From Shouchella oshimensis (GTDB lineage: Bacteria; Bacillota; Bacilli; Bacillales; Bacillaceae_D): a stretch of DNA of 64,000 nucleotides. The stretch lies in contig NZ_KV917380.1 in NCBI RefSeq assembly GCF_002019765.1, positions 1,755,858 to 1,819,857 on the forward strand, written 5' to 3'. The notes beneath the pieces were generated by a model. It searched no databases and was not told the origin of the DNA. It was given only the letters and a program-made list of their open reading frames with translations. Positions 44,736-54,482 of this stretch are shown here, in pieces. Positions within the stretch are counted from its first letter, which is position 1; each line of letters begins with the position of its first letter. The translations under genes were made by a program, and so were the position numbers.

Positions 44736-45989
44736 TTGAATACGTTACTAGCTTTTATTGCCATATTCAGTGTGCTTGTATTTGTACACGAATGGGGTCA
44801 TTTATTTTTTGCAAAGAGGGCAGGCATTCTTTGCTACGAGTTTGCAATTGGAATGGGGCCGAAGCTGTTTGCTTTTGAAAGAAACGACACCATTTATACA
44901 GTGCGTCTACTACCGATCGGTGGCTACGTTCGAATGGCTGGTGAAGAGCCAGAGCAAACGGTTATTCGTCCAGGTTATGAAGTTGGACTCGTATTTGATG
45001 ACCAGCAGCGCGTAACCGAAATTATTGTTAACAACAAATCAAAACACCCTGAAGCTCATGTTGTGCAAGTTGAACGAATTGATCTTGTTCATGATCTGTA
45101 TATTGAAACAATGGATGAGGATTCAGGCGAGCTTATACGCTATTCTATTCATGAAAAAGCAATGATTGTGCAAGATGAAGTTGCACAAATGAATGCGCCA
45201 TGGCATCGGCAGTTTGGGTCTAAATCATTAGGGGCTCGTGCAATGGCTATCTTTGCAGGACCATTAATGAACTTTATTTTAGCGTACGTGATTTTGTTAG
45301 GATTGTTCTCCATTGCGGGCTTTTCTACAAATCAAATTGATCCAATAGAAGGATCGCCAGCAGAACAAGCCGGTTTGCAAGCTGGGGATTTAATCGTAGC
45401 TGTTGATGGAAATGCAACAGAACGTTGGCAAGATATGCAACAAGCCATTGGTGAAAGACCAAATCAAGATGTGGCGATTACTTTTGAACGTGATGGTTCA
45501 CAGCAAGAAGTAACTCTGACGACTGGCTCAAACTATGTGTCAGAAATTGACGAAGAAATCGGTGTGATTGGCGTAGCGCCATTAAGAGAATCCGGGTTCG
45601 TTGCAGCTGTTGGCGAATCGGCAACAACATTTGTAGATTTCGCCACATCTATTTTTAGTACACTAGGTTTGATTCTTACTGGTGAGTTTTCACTGGATTA
45701 TATTTCTGGTCCTGTTGGGATTTATAATATAACGGATTCTGCTGTGGCTGCAGGCACGTACCAAGTATTCTTTTTTGCGGCACTGCTCAGTGTCAATTTA
45801 GGGGTCATTAATTTGTTCCCAATTCCTGCTCTAGACGGTGGACGATTAATGTTTCTAGCGTACGAAGGCATTCGAGGGAAACCCGTCTCGCCAGAAAAAG
45901 AAGGAGCCATTCAATTTATCGGTTTTGCGTTAGTTATGTTATTAATGATTGTGGTGACGTGGAACGATATAAGCAAGCTATTCTCTTAA
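44736..45989 (+). CDS. rseP: Site-2 intramembrane metalloprotease RseP/RasP
   Basis: RasP cleaves anti-sigma factors and other transmembrane substrates. The 417-residue protein has the zinc site HEWGH (His18, Glu19, His22) in the first membrane helix, a PDZ domain (GSPAEQAGLQAGDLIVAVDG), and LFPIPALDGGR near the C-terminal helices. TTG 44736 is used as start, 8 bases after GGCGG; an overlapping ATG at 44729 is in another frame. Confidence 0.95.
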   Translation: MNTLLAFIAIFSVLVFVHEWGHLFFAKRAGILCYEFAIGMGPKLFAFERNDTIYTVRLLPIGGYVRMAGEEPEQTVIRPGYEVGLVFDDQQRVTEIIVNNKSKHPEAHVVQVERIDLVHDLYIETMDEDSGELIRYSIHEKAMIVQDEVAQMNAPWHRQFGSKSLGARAMAIFAGPLMNFILAYVILLGLFSIAGFSTNQIDPIEGSPAEQAGLQAGDLIVAVDGNATERWQDMQQAIGERPNQDVAITFERDGSQQEVTLTTGSNYVSEIDEEIGVIGVAPLRESGFVAAVGESATTFVDFATSIFSTLGLILTGEFSLDYISGPVGIYNITDSAVAAGTYQVFFFAALLSVNLGVINLFPIPALDGGRLMFLAYEGIRGKPVSPEKEGAIQFIGFALVMLLMIVVTWNDISKLFS

Positions 45990-46020
45990 GTTAGATGAAG
46001 TGAGTAAAGGAAGTGACGCA

Positions 46021-47718
46021 ATGAGACAGTCAACTTATTTGGTACCAACGATGCGTGATGTTCCCGCCGATGCTGAAGCGATAAGTCACCAACTTATGCT
46101 TCGGGCTGGAATGATGCGCCAACTTGCATCAGGAGTATATGCCTATCTTCCATTAGCGAAAAAAGCGATGACGAAGATTGAAGCGATTATTCGTGAAGAA
46201 TTAGATGGGATTGGCGCTCAGGAATTAACGTTGCCAGCTTTGCACCCAGCTGAACTTTGGCAAGAGTCTGGGCGGTGGGAAGATATGGGCGATGAATTGA
46301 TCCGGTTAAAAGATCGTCATAATCGTGATTTTGCCCTCGGTGCAACCCACGAGGAGGTCATTACTACTATCATTAAAGATGGCATTACATCTTATAAGAA
46401 ACTCCCATTAAATGTATACCAAATCCAAACGAAATTCAGAGATGAGCGCCGACCTCGTTTCGGTTTGTTGCGTGGTCGTGAATTTATTATGAAAGATGCG
46501 TATTCGTTTCATGACTCAGAAGAAAGTTTACATGAGACCTATTGGGCCATGCACGAAGCGTATTCCCGTATTTTTTCACGTGTAGGGCTAACATTCCGTC
46601 CGGTTATTGCTGACTCTGGTACGATGGGTGGTAAGGATACACATGAATTTATGGCACTCGCTTCCGTTGGTGAAGACACCATTGCTTACTCAGACGGATC
46701 GGATTATGCGGCGAACCTTGAAATGGCTTCGAGCCTCGCACCAGAACCGCCTCAATCACAGGATTATGGCTTACTTGAAAAGAAAGCAACTCCTGATGCA
46801 AAAACAGTCAATGATGCAGCAGCTGCATTAGGTGTTGATCCTGATCATATTTTAAAAGCGTTAGTTGTATTCGTTGATGGTGAAGGTTCGCTTTTACTGC
46901 TCCGAGGGAATGATGAGCTAAATGAAGTAAAAGCTCTTCATGAGTTAGGTGCTAAAGAGATGCGTATGGCTACAGAAGAAGAAGTTGTTGACCTGTTTGG
47001 AGCAACACCAGGTTCTATTGGACCGGTCAACGTGAACAATGTACCTATTTATGCAGACCACCGCATTCACGGAATGGAAACCATTGCTTGTGGTGCAAAT
47101 GAAACCGGCTACCACTATGTGCATGTAGGGCCAGGGAAAGATTATCAAGCTACCGCGTACAAGGATTTGCGTACAGTAAAAGAAGGAGACCCCTCTCCTG
47201 ATGGACAAGGAACCCTTCAATTTGCAGAAGGCATTGAAGTAGGTCAAGTCTTTAAACTTGGTCGTAAATACTCTGAATCTTTACAAGCCAAATACCTTGA
47301 CCAAAATGGCAAAGCGCAGACGTTTTTAATGGGCTGCTATGGGATTGGCATTTCAAGAACCATTGCGGCAGTGATTGAACAGCATCACGATGAAAATGGG
47401 ATCGTATGGCCGGTATCTATTGCACCGTTTCTTGTTCACCTGCTAGCCCTTAATGTGAAAAATGAAGAGCAGCAAGCACTAGCAGAAGCGATTTACACAG
47501 ACTTAAAACAGGCTGGAATCGATGTATTATTTGATGACCGTGGTGAGCGCGCCGGAGTGAAGTTCAAAGACGCTGACTTAATTGGTCTTCCTGTACGAAT
47601 TGCAGTTGGTAAACGTGCAGGTGAAGGAATTGTTGAAGTGAAAGTAAGAAAAACAGGCGAACAGCTTGAGCTATCAAAAGAAGATCTAGTACAATGGGTA
47701 AAGGAATTTGCCAATTGA
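46021..47718 (+). CDS. proS: Prolyl-tRNA synthetase
   Basis: A class II synthetase of the bacterial type. ATG 46021 (MRQSTYLVPTMRDVP) follows AAAGGAAG. The 565 residues include motif 2 with FRDERRPRFGLLRGREFIMKDAYSF, an inserted editing domain (about 235-390, with FVDGEGSLLLLRGN), motif 3 (GCYGIGISRTIAA) and the C-terminal anticodon domain (DVLFDDRGERAGVKFKDADLIG). The editing domain that clears Ala-tRNA(Pro) is present. Order rseP-proS-polC is as in B. subtilis. Confidence 0.97.
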   Translation: MRQSTYLVPTMRDVPADAEAISHQLMLRAGMMRQLASGVYAYLPLAKKAMTKIEAIIREELDGIGAQELTLPALHPAELWQESGRWEDMGDELIRLKDRHNRDFALGATHEEVITTIIKDGITSYKKLPLNVYQIQTKFRDERRPRFGLLRGREFIMKDAYSFHDSEESLHETYWAMHEAYSRIFSRVGLTFRPVIADSGTMGGKDTHEFMALASVGEDTIAYSDGSDYAANLEMASSLAPEPPQSQDYGLLEKKATPDAKTVNDAAAALGVDPDHILKALVVFVDGEGSLLLLRGNDELNEVKALHELGAKEMRMATEEEVVDLFGATPGSIGPVNVNNVPIYADHRIHGMETIACGANETGYHYVHVGPGKDYQATAYKDLRTVKEGDPSPDGQGTLQFAEGIEVGQVFKLGRKYSESLQAKYLDQNGKAQTFLMGCYGIGISRTIAAVIEQHHDENGIVWPVSIAPFLVHLLALNVKNEEQQALAEAIYTDLKQAGIDVLFDDRGERAGVKFKDADLIGLPVRIAVGKRAGEGIVEVKVRKTGEQLELSKEDLVQWVKEFAN

Positions 47719-47724
47719 CAGAAG

Positions 47725-47754
47725 TGGACTGGCCAATCGGTCAGTCCATTTCCT
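47725..47754 (+). terminator. Weak terminator-like hairpin between proS and polC
   Basis: A 7-bp stem TGGACTG / CAGTCCA (47725-47731 with 47742-47748) is followed by TTTCCTT. The T run is poor, so termination is probably partial. Confidence 0.45.
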
Positions 47755-47775
47755 TGCACGGGGGAGTGATTTTTA

Positions 47776-50700
47776 GTGAACAATGAAATGGGATCAAGAG
47801 AAGAACGCCTTCGTTTATTACTTGAACAACTACAAGTCCCGACAGATGGACATGCGTATTTCGAAAACGGTTATATAAAAAAATTGGCGATCACGCGAGA
47901 GACGAAATCGTGGCATTTTTATATTCATTTGCAAACGATTCTTCCTGCTGATTTAGCCCAATTGTTTACCTCGAAATTAGAAGTAACGTTTAAAGAGATT
48001 GCGAAAGCGACCTGTACAATCACGTATGATCATAACGAAATGACAGAAGAGGCTTGGAACAACTACTGGCCAATTATTATGAGTGAGTTTTCCCTATTGT
48101 CACCACCTCTTGCAGCTGCACTACAAAAGCAAACGCCAGACATGAGCAAAGGCGCTTTGGCGCTTGTGGCGCAAAATGATGCAGAGGGACAAGCTATGAA
48201 GCGGAAACTTGTGGAACCGTTCAAACAGATCTGTACTCGTTATGGCTTACCGACGATTCCGTTGCACATATCGGTGGAAGAATCAAAAGAAGCGTATGAT
48301 GAATTTGTACGAAAGCGTCAAGAAGAAGATCATTCTAAAGTTGTAGAGGCAATGCTTGAGAAAAAGCGTCAAGAAGAAGAGATGACGAAACAAGTTTCTG
48401 CTGCGAATTTATCAATGGGCTATCCGATTAAGGATGATCCAATTCCCCTTGAAGCAATTGTGGATGAAGAACGAAGAATTACGGTTCAAGGATATGTGTT
48501 TTTTGCAGAAACCCGAGAGCTAAGAAGTGGTCGAACACTCTTAACGTTTAAAATTACCGATTACACCGATTCAATATTAGTGAAGATGTTTTCACGGGAT
48601 AAAGAAGATATTCCGATTTTACAAGCTGTGAAAAAAGGTATGTGGATGAAGGTCCGCGGAGGTATCCAAAACGATACATTTGTACGCGATCTTGTGATGA
48701 TTGCAAATGATTTTAATCAAATAACACCTAAATCTCGTATCGATACAGCAGAAGAGAAGCGAGTTGAGCTGCATACCCACTCAACAATGAGCCAAATGGA
48801 TGGAATGGCTTCGGTTGGTCAATATGTGGAACAAGCAGCGAAATGGGGCCATCGTGCAGTAGCAATTACGGATCATGGTGTTGTACAAGCCTTTCCTGAA
48901 GCATATAACGCTAGTAAAAAACATGGCATAAAAGTGATTTACGGAATGGAAGCCAATATTGTCGATGATGGTGTACCGATTGCCTACAATTCAGATCATC
49001 GTAAACTACTGGATGAAGAATATGTTGTGTTTGACGTGGAAACAACGGGGCTATCTGCAGTTTACAATACAGTGATTGAGCTTGCAGCAGTCAAAATCAA
49101 AAATGGTGAAATCGTTGATACGTTTGAATCGTTTGCTGATCCTAAAGAGCCTCTATCCTCAACGATTATTGATTTAACAGGGATAACAGATGATATGCTA
49201 CAAGGCGCTCCTGACCCACTAGATGTGCTGAAGCAATTTAAAGAATTTGCAGGCACTGGAACGATTGTTGCGCACAATGCAAGTTTCGATATTGGATTTT
49301 TAAATGTTGGCTATAAGAAAATGGGCTTTACAGAAGTGCAAAATCCAGTCATTGATACATTGGAACTAGGTCGATTTCTTTATCCTGAATTAAAAAATCA
49401 TCGATTAAATACATTATGTAAGAAATTTGATATCGAGCTGGTCAGTCATCACCGCGCTATATACGATACCCAAGCAACAGCCTACTTATTATGGAAAATG
49501 GTAAAGGATGCAGCGGAAAAAGAGATTTTGTTTCACGATGAATTAAACAATCATATGGGACAAGGCAATTTTCATCGGCAGCGCCCTTTTCACGCAACGA
49601 TTCATGTAACATCTCAAGAAGGATTAAAAAATCTTTACCGGCTTGTAACGATGTCTCACGTCAATTATTACTTCCGCACGCCGAGAATTCCACGTTCTGA
49701 ATTAAACAAGCATCGTGAAGGCTTGTTAATCGGTTCAGCATGTGACAAAGGCGAAGTGTTTGAAGGCATGATGCAGAAATCAGCAGACGAAGTTGAGAAC
49801 ATCGCACGTTTCTATGACTTTCTAGAAATTCAACCGCCGGGTCTCTATCGCCACCTTATTGAACGAGAACTCATTAAAGATGAACAGGCGCTTCAAGAAA
49901 TTATTGGGAAAATCATTTCGTTAGGAGATCAGCTCAATTTACCCGTTGTAGCAACAGGAAATGTTCATTACGTGAATGAAAATGATGCCATTTACCGTAA
50001 AATTTTAATTGCTTCTCAAGGTGGTGCGAATCCATTAAATCGACAAGCACTTCCACTTGTTCATTTCCGTACAACCGATGAAATGTTGGCTGAATTTGCA
50101 TTTCTTGGAGATGAAAAAGCTTACGACCTCGTTGTGACGAATTCGAATCGTATTGCAAATGAAATTGGAGAGGTTCACCCTATTCCAGACGAATTATATG
50201 CACCGAAAATTGAAGGTGCAGATGATGAAATGCGGGAAATGAGCTATGGAAGGGCTAGAGCTATATATGGAAATCCCCTTCCTGACATTGTTGAGGCACG
50301 TCTAGAAAAAGAGCTTAATAGTATTATTGGGCACGGCTTTGCAGTTATTTATTTAATTTCACAGAAGCTGGTTAAGAAATCACTTGATGATGGCTATCTG
50401 GTTGGTTCCCGAGGTTCCGTCGGTTCTTCGTTTGTTGCAACGATGACGGAAATTACTGAAGTCAATCCTTTAGCGCCACACTATGTATGTCCGAACTGTC
50501 AGCATTCCCATTTCTTTGATGATGGCTCTGTTGCATCTGGATATGACTTACCAGATGCAAATTGTCCTAAGTGTGGATCGGCTTATCAAAAAGATGGTCA
50601 AGATATTCCCTTTGAGACGTTTCTAGGCTTTAAAGGAGACAAAGTACCCGATATTGATTTGAACTTTTCTGGTGAATATCAGCCGAGAGCCCATGCGTAT

Positions 50701-52068
50701 ACGAAAGACTTATTCGGTGAAGAGTATGTCTATCGTGCGGGAACAATCGGAACAGTTGCCGAAAAAACGGCATATGGTTTTGTCAAAGGCTATCAAGGTG
50801 ATCACGATTTATTAATGAGGGGAGCAGAAATTGACCGGCTCGTCTCAGGTTGTACCGGTGTTAAACGAACAACTGGCCAACACCCTGGTGGAATCATTGT
50901 TGTGCCGGATTATAAAGATATCCATGATTTTTCACCAATTCAATACCCGGCAGACGATAAAAATTCAGAGTGGAAAACCACTCATTTTGATTTCCATTCC
51001 ATCCACGACAACCTCTTGAAACTGGATATACTCGGACACGATGATCCAACGGCAATTCGAATGCTTCAAGACTTAAGTGGAATTGATCCAAAGACCATCC
51101 CAACAGATGATCCAGACGTTATGAAAATATTTGCTTCTCCAGACATTTTAGGCGTAACAGAAGAGCAAATTATGTGTAAGACAGGAACTTTAGGCATTCC
51201 TGAATTTGGAACACGGTTTGTGCGTCAAATGCTTGAAGAAACAAAGCCGAGCACGTTCTCTGAACTTCTGCAAATTTCTGGGTTATCCCACGGTACGGAT
51301 GTATGGCTCGGCAATGCTAACGAGTTGATCTATAATGGTACGTGTGAATTAAAAGACGTTATTGGCTGTCGTGATGATATTATGGTTTATTTAATCTACA
51401 AAGGGCTAGAGTCTTCACTCGCATTTAAAATTATGGAATTTGTTCGTAAAGGAAAAGGACTCCAGCCTGAATGGGTTGAAGAAATGAAAAAGCATGACGT
51501 GCCGGACTGGTACATTGATTCTTGTACAAAAATAAAATATATGTTCCCTAAAGCCCACGCTGCAGCGTATGTGTTAATGGCTGTACGAATTGCTTATTTT
51601 AAAGTGCATCATCCTATCCTTTATTATGCTACGTACTTTACGGTACGAGCAGATGATTTTGAGATGGATGTGATGATAAAAGGTTCAAGTTCCATTCGTG
51701 CTAAAATCGATGAAATTAACGCAAAAGGCTTAGATGCCGCGCCGAAAGAGAAAGCAGTCTTAACTGTCCTTGAACTTTCTCTTGAGATGTGTGAACGTGG
51801 CTTTGGATTCCAAAAAGTCGACCTTTATAAATCGTCGGCAACTGAATTCATTGTAGATGGCGATACGCTACTTCCGCCATTTAACTCACTAAACGGGGTT
51901 GGTACAAACGCAGCTCTTAATATAGTGAAAGCACGAGAAAACGGTCACTTTTTGTCAAAAGAGGATCTACAACAACGTGCGAAGTTAACAAAAACAGTTG
52001 TCGAAAATTTGTCTGATCACGGATGTTTACACGATCTCCCTGAGTCAAACCAGCTATCACTTTTCTAA
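47776..52068 (+). CDS. polC: DNA polymerase III alpha subunit, PolC type
   Basis: PolC is the leading-strand replicative polymerase of low-GC Gram-positives. The 1430 residues show the PolC layout: an N-terminal domain and OB fold (about 230-320), a PHP domain ([13 protein letters not shown], near 331), a DEDD proofreading exonuclease inserted in PHP (FDVETTG near 418), a tetracysteine zinc site (CPNC...CPKC, about 905-935), and the polymerase core with catalytic [10 protein letters not shown] near 958. The start is GTG 47776 behind GGGGGAG. Length matches the B. subtilis enzyme. Confidence 0.98.
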   Translation: MNNEMGSREERLRLLLEQLQVPTDGHAYFENGYIKKLAITRETKSWHFYIHLQTILPADLAQLFTSKLEVTFKEIAKATCTITYDHNEMTEEAWNNYWPIIMSEFSLLSPPLAAALQKQTPDMSKGALALVAQNDAEGQAMKRKLVEPFKQICTRYGLPTIPLHISVEESKEAYDEFVRKRQEEDHSKVVEAMLEKKRQEEEMTKQVSAANLSMGYPIKDDPIPLEAIVDEERRITVQGYVFFAETRELRSGRTLLTFKITDYTDSILVKMFSRDKEDIPILQAVKKGMWMKVRGGIQNDTFVRDLVMIANDFNQITPKSRIDTAEEKRVELHTHSTMSQMDGMASVGQYVEQAAKWGHRAVAITDHGVVQAFPEAYNASKKHGIKVIYGMEANIVDDGVPIAYNSDHRKLLDEEYVVFDVETTGLSAVYNTVIELAAVKIKNGEIVDTFESFADPKEPLSSTIIDLTGITDDMLQGAPDPLDVLKQFKEFAGTGTIVAHNASFDIGFLNVGYKKMGFTEVQNPVIDTLELGRFLYPELKNHRLNTLCKKFDIELVSHHRAIYDTQATAYLLWKMVKDAAEKEILFHDELNNHMGQGNFHRQRPFHATIHVTSQEGLKNLYRLVTMSHVNYYFRTPRIPRSELNKHREGLLIGSACDKGEVFEGMMQKSADEVENIARFYDFLEIQPPGLYRHLIERELIKDEQALQEIIGKIISLGDQLNLPVVATGNVHYVNENDAIYRKILIASQGGANPLNRQALPLVHFRTTDEMLAEFAFLGDEKAYDLVVTNSNRIANEIGEVHPIPDELYAPKIEGADDEMREMSYGRARAIYGNPLPDIVEARLEKELNSIIGHGFAVIYLISQKLVKKSLDDGYLVGSRGSVGSSFVATMTEITEVNPLAPHYVCPNCQHSHFFDDGSVASGYDLPDANCPKCGSAYQKDGQDIPFETFLGFKGDKVPDIDLNFSGEYQPRAHAYTKDLFGEEYVYRAGTIGTVAEKTAYGFVKGYQGDHDLLMRGAEIDRLVSGCTGVKRTTGQHPGGIIVVPDYKDIHDFSPIQYPADDKNSEWKTTHFDFHSIHDNLLKLDILGHDDPTAIRMLQDLSGIDPKTIPTDDPDVMKIFASPDILGVTEEQIMCKTGTLGIPEFGTRFVRQMLEETKPSTFSELLQISGLSHGTDVWLGNANELIYNGTCELKDVIGCRDDIMVYLIYKGLESSLAFKIMEFVRKGKGLQPEWVEEMKKHDVPDWYIDSCTKIKYMFPKAHAAAYVLMAVRIAYFKVHHPILYYATYFTVRADDFEMDVMIKGSSSIRAKIDEINAKGLDAAPKEKAVLTVLELSLEMCERGFGFQKVDLYKSSATEFIVDGDTLLPPFNSLNGVGTNAALNIVKARENGHFLSKEDLQQRAKLTKTVVENLSDHGCLHDLPESNQLSLF

Positions 52069-52083
52069 GAAATAGAACAAGCC

Positions 52084-52112
52084 TTGCGCGAGGCTCTATC
52101 CTGTGATAAAAT
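52084..52112 (+). promoter_or_regulatory. Promoter of the rimP-nusA-infB operon
   Basis: TTGCGC (52084-52089), 17 bases, TAAAAT (52107-52112), with TG one base before the -10. Transcription would start near 52119, well upstream of two terminator-like hairpins. Confidence 0.6.
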
Positions 52113-52145
52113 CGTTTATGGTAATAGTTAGCATACGGAATGATG

Positions 52146-52171
52146 AAAGAGTGGGGCAACCCACTCTTTTT
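52146..52171 (+). terminator. First terminator-like hairpin in the rimP leader
   Basis: A perfect stem AAGAGTGGG / CCCACTCTT with loop GCAA (52147-52155, 52160-52168) is followed by TTTTGTT. It could end polC transcripts, but it also lies inside the predicted rimP leader. Confidence 0.85.
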
Positions 52172-52215
52172 GTTCGCAACTCGCTAGGCGCATGAAAAGT
52201 TGGATATGCCTGATG

Positions 52216-52245
52216 ACGTATGCTGGTGATAGGCATACGTTTTTA
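52216..52245 (+). terminator. Second terminator-like hairpin (attenuator) in the rimP leader
   Basis: Stem ACGTATGC / GCATACGT (52216-52223 with 52233-52240) followed by TTTTATT. Its arms have alternative partners: TATGCC at 52205-52210 can pair with GGCATA at 52232-52237, and GCATACG also occurs at 52131-52137. NusA-dependent autoregulation of the nusA operon leader is reported in B. subtilis; an equivalent here is inferred. Confidence 0.65.
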
Positions 52246-52271
52246 TTATGTGAAAAAGGAGGGACAGATGC

Positions 52272-52742
52272 TTGAGTAAAATTGTCTCTAGTAAAGTGGA
52301 ACAATTGGTCCTTCCAATTGTAGACGACTTACAGCTTGAACTAGTAGAAGTAGAATACAAAAAAGAAGGGCCGAACTGGTTTTTACGCGTTTATATTGAT
52401 TCAGATAAAGGCGTTGATCTAGATGACTGCGAAAAGGTCAGTGAAAAACTTAGTGAACAGCTAGACGAAGCGGACCCTATTAAAGAAGCTTATTTCCTTG
52501 AAGTGTCTTCACCAGGGGCGGAGCGTCCATTAAAGAAAAAAGCAGACGTGGAAAAAGCGGTTGGAAAAGGTGTTTACATTACAACTTACGAACCTTTAAA
52601 TGGAGAAAAAACCTTTGAAGGGAAGCTGCAGGCTTTTGAAGATAATCAGCTTACTGTGGATACAAAAGTGAAAACACGTACTGTGACGTACACCATTCCT
52701 TACGATAAAATTGCGAATATCCGCTTATCGATTCTGTTCTAG
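52272..52742 (+). CDS. rimP: Ribosome maturation factor RimP
   Basis: RimP helps mature the 30S subunit. The 156-residue protein has [22 protein letters not shown], a [19 protein letters not shown] segment and [15 protein letters not shown], all family signatures. TTG 52272 is the start, 9 bases after AGGAGG; the ATG at 52268 runs straight into a stop. Confidence 0.95.
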   Translation: MSKIVSSKVEQLVLPIVDDLQLELVEVEYKKEGPNWFLRVYIDSDKGVDLDDCEKVSEKLSEQLDEADPIKEAYFLEVSSPGAERPLKKKADVEKAVGKGVYITTYEPLNGEKTFEGKLQAFEDNQLTVDTKVKTRTVTYTIPYDKIANIRLSILF

Positions 52743-52769
52743 GTTAAGAAAACGAAGGAGGTGCTTTCC

Positions 52770-53867
52770 ATGAATAGCGAATTTATGGAAGCTTTAACAA
52801 CCCTTGAAGCTGACAAAGGGATTAAAAAAGAAGTCATCATAGAAGCGATTGAAGCAGCACTTATTTCTGGTTATAAACGGAATTTTGGGCAAGCGCAAAA
52901 CGTTCGTGTTGATGTAAACCGTACGAACGGGAGCATCCGTGTGTTTGCACGTAAAGTCGTGGTTGAAGAAGTGTTTGATAAAAGACTAGAAATATCAGAA
53001 GAAGAAGCACAAGGAATTAATCAAAACTTTGAAGTAGACGACGTCGTTGAAATTGAAGTTACGCCAAAAGATTTTGGTCGAATTGCTGCGCAAACGGCAA
53101 AACAAGTTGTCACACAGCGTGTGCGTGAAGCAGAGCGTGGCATCATTTATTCAGACTTTATTGATCGTGAAGAAGACATCATGAATGGAATTGTGCAAAG
53201 GCAGGATCACCGCTTTATTTATGTCGATCTTGGTAAAGTAGAGGCACTGTTACCATTAACAGAACAAATGCCGAATGAAGTATATCGCCACAATGATCGT
53301 ATTAAGGCGTATATTACGAAAGTCGAAAAAACAACAAAAGGACCTCAAATTTTAATTTCTCGTACGCACCCGGGTTTATTAAAGCGGTTGTTTGAGCTAG
53401 AAGTACCAGAGATTTATGATGGAACCGTTGAAATTAAATCGGTATCACGAGAAGCTGGTGACCGCTCGAAGATTGCCGTTCACTCTGAAAATCCTGAAGT
53501 GGATTCTGTTGGTGCATGTGTTGGACAAAGAGGACAACGCGTTCAAACTATTGTGGACGAACTTAAAGGGGAAAAAATTGACATTGTTGAATGGTCTGAC
53601 GATCCAGTTGTTTATATTGCAAATGCATTAAGCCCAGCAAAAGTGATGCGTGTGAATGTAAACGAAGAGGATAAAATGACTCAAGTGATCGTACCCGACT
53701 ATCAGCTTTCTTTAGCGATCGGGAAGCGTGGTCAAAATGCGCGTTTAGCAGCTAAATTAACCGGTTGGAAAATCGATATTAAGAATGAAACAGAAGCTAG
53801 AGAGTTAGGTTTACTTGACGCTGAGGAAACCCTAGATGAAGATCTTCTTGGACAAGAGCAAGATTAA
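52770..53867 (+). CDS. nusA: Transcription termination/antitermination factor NusA
   Basis: NusA binds RNA polymerase and enhances pausing and intrinsic termination. ATG 52770 (MNSEFMEALTTLEADKGI) follows AAGGAGG. The 365 residues have the N-terminal polymerase-binding domain, S1 domain (DIMNGIVQRQDHRFIYVDLG) and two KH domains (VDSVGACVGQRGQRVQTIV; LSLAIGKRGQNARLAAKLTGW). The C-terminal acidic repeats of enterobacterial NusA are absent, as usual in Bacillus. Confidence 0.97.
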   Translation: MNSEFMEALTTLEADKGIKKEVIIEAIEAALISGYKRNFGQAQNVRVDVNRTNGSIRVFARKVVVEEVFDKRLEISEEEAQGINQNFEVDDVVEIEVTPKDFGRIAAQTAKQVVTQRVREAERGIIYSDFIDREEDIMNGIVQRQDHRFIYVDLGKVEALLPLTEQMPNEVYRHNDRIKAYITKVEKTTKGPQILISRTHPGLLKRLFELEVPEIYDGTVEIKSVSREAGDRSKIAVHSENPEVDSVGACVGQRGQRVQTIVDELKGEKIDIVEWSDDPVVYIANALSPAKVMRVNVNEEDKMTQVIVPDYQLSLAIGKRGQNARLAAKLTGWKIDIKNETEARELGLLDAEETLDEDLLGQEQD

Positions 53868-53888
53868 TCGAATAAGGCGGGGGTCAAG

Positions 53889-54164
53889 ATGAAGCAACGA
53901 AAAATACCGCTTAGAAAATGTATCGTTACTAACGAAATGAAGCCTAAAGGTGAACTGATTCGAATTGTCCGAACACCTGAAGGAACCGTAGAGCTAGATC
54001 CGACTGGAAAAAAGAACGGTCGTGGAGCCTACTTATCACACGATGAAGATGTATTTGAGCTGGCGAAAAAAAGAAATAGTTTGACACGACACTTACAAGT
54101 GAACGTAACGGCTGAAGTGTATGATCAGCTTTTAACTGATTTAAAGAAGGTTAAAAAGAAATGA
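53889..54164 (+). CDS. rnpM: RNase P modulator RnpM (YlxR)
   Basis: The 91-residue YlxR-family protein contains the signature RKCIVTNEMKPKGELIRIVR and KNGRGAYLSHD. YlxR of B. subtilis binds and modulates RNase P RNA and has been renamed RnpM. GCGGGGGT precedes the ATG, and the end overlaps ylxQ by 4 bases. Confidence 0.93.
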   Translation: MKQRKIPLRKCIVTNEMKPKGELIRIVRTPEGTVELDPTGKKNGRGAYLSHDEDVFELAKKRNSLTRHLQVNVTAEVYDQLLTDLKKVKKK

Positions 54165-54469
54165 ACCCTAACCAACACTATTTATCATTACTCGGGCTTT
54201 GTATGCGTGCAGGCGAGCTTGTAACAGGTGAAGAATTAACGTTAGAAGCAGTCCGCAAAAAGAATGTAGCACTTGTCTTACTAGCTAGTGATGCAAGTGA
54301 GAATACAGCAAAAAAAGTGCGGGATAAATGTAGCTATTATCATGTTCCTCTTTTTGCAGTTAGTGATCGTTACGAACTCGGTTCTGCAATTGGGAAAGAA
54401 GCACGTGTTGTAATAGGCATACGAAGTAAAGGGTTTGCTAAGAAAATTGCTGCATTACTGAACCAATAA
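54161..54469 (+). CDS. ylxQ: L7Ae-family RNA-binding protein YlxQ
   Basis: The 102-residue protein has the L7Ae/L30e fold pattern ([37 protein letters not shown], then [26 protein letters not shown]). Members bind kink-turn RNA; the natural target of YlxQ is not known. It is the fourth gene of the nusA-infB operon. Confidence 0.93.
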   Translation: MNPNQHYLSLLGLCMRAGELVTGEELTLEAVRKKNVALVLLASDASENTAKKVRDKCSYYHVPLFAVSDRYELGSAIGKEARVVIGIRSKGFAKKIAALLNQ

Positions 54470-54482
54470 TGGAGGTATGTAT

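Noticed and set aside
46000-46020. Upstream GTG start for proS
   Set aside because: The AAAGGAAG ribosome-binding site overlaps those codons and points to ATG 46021, which also fits the family N-terminus.
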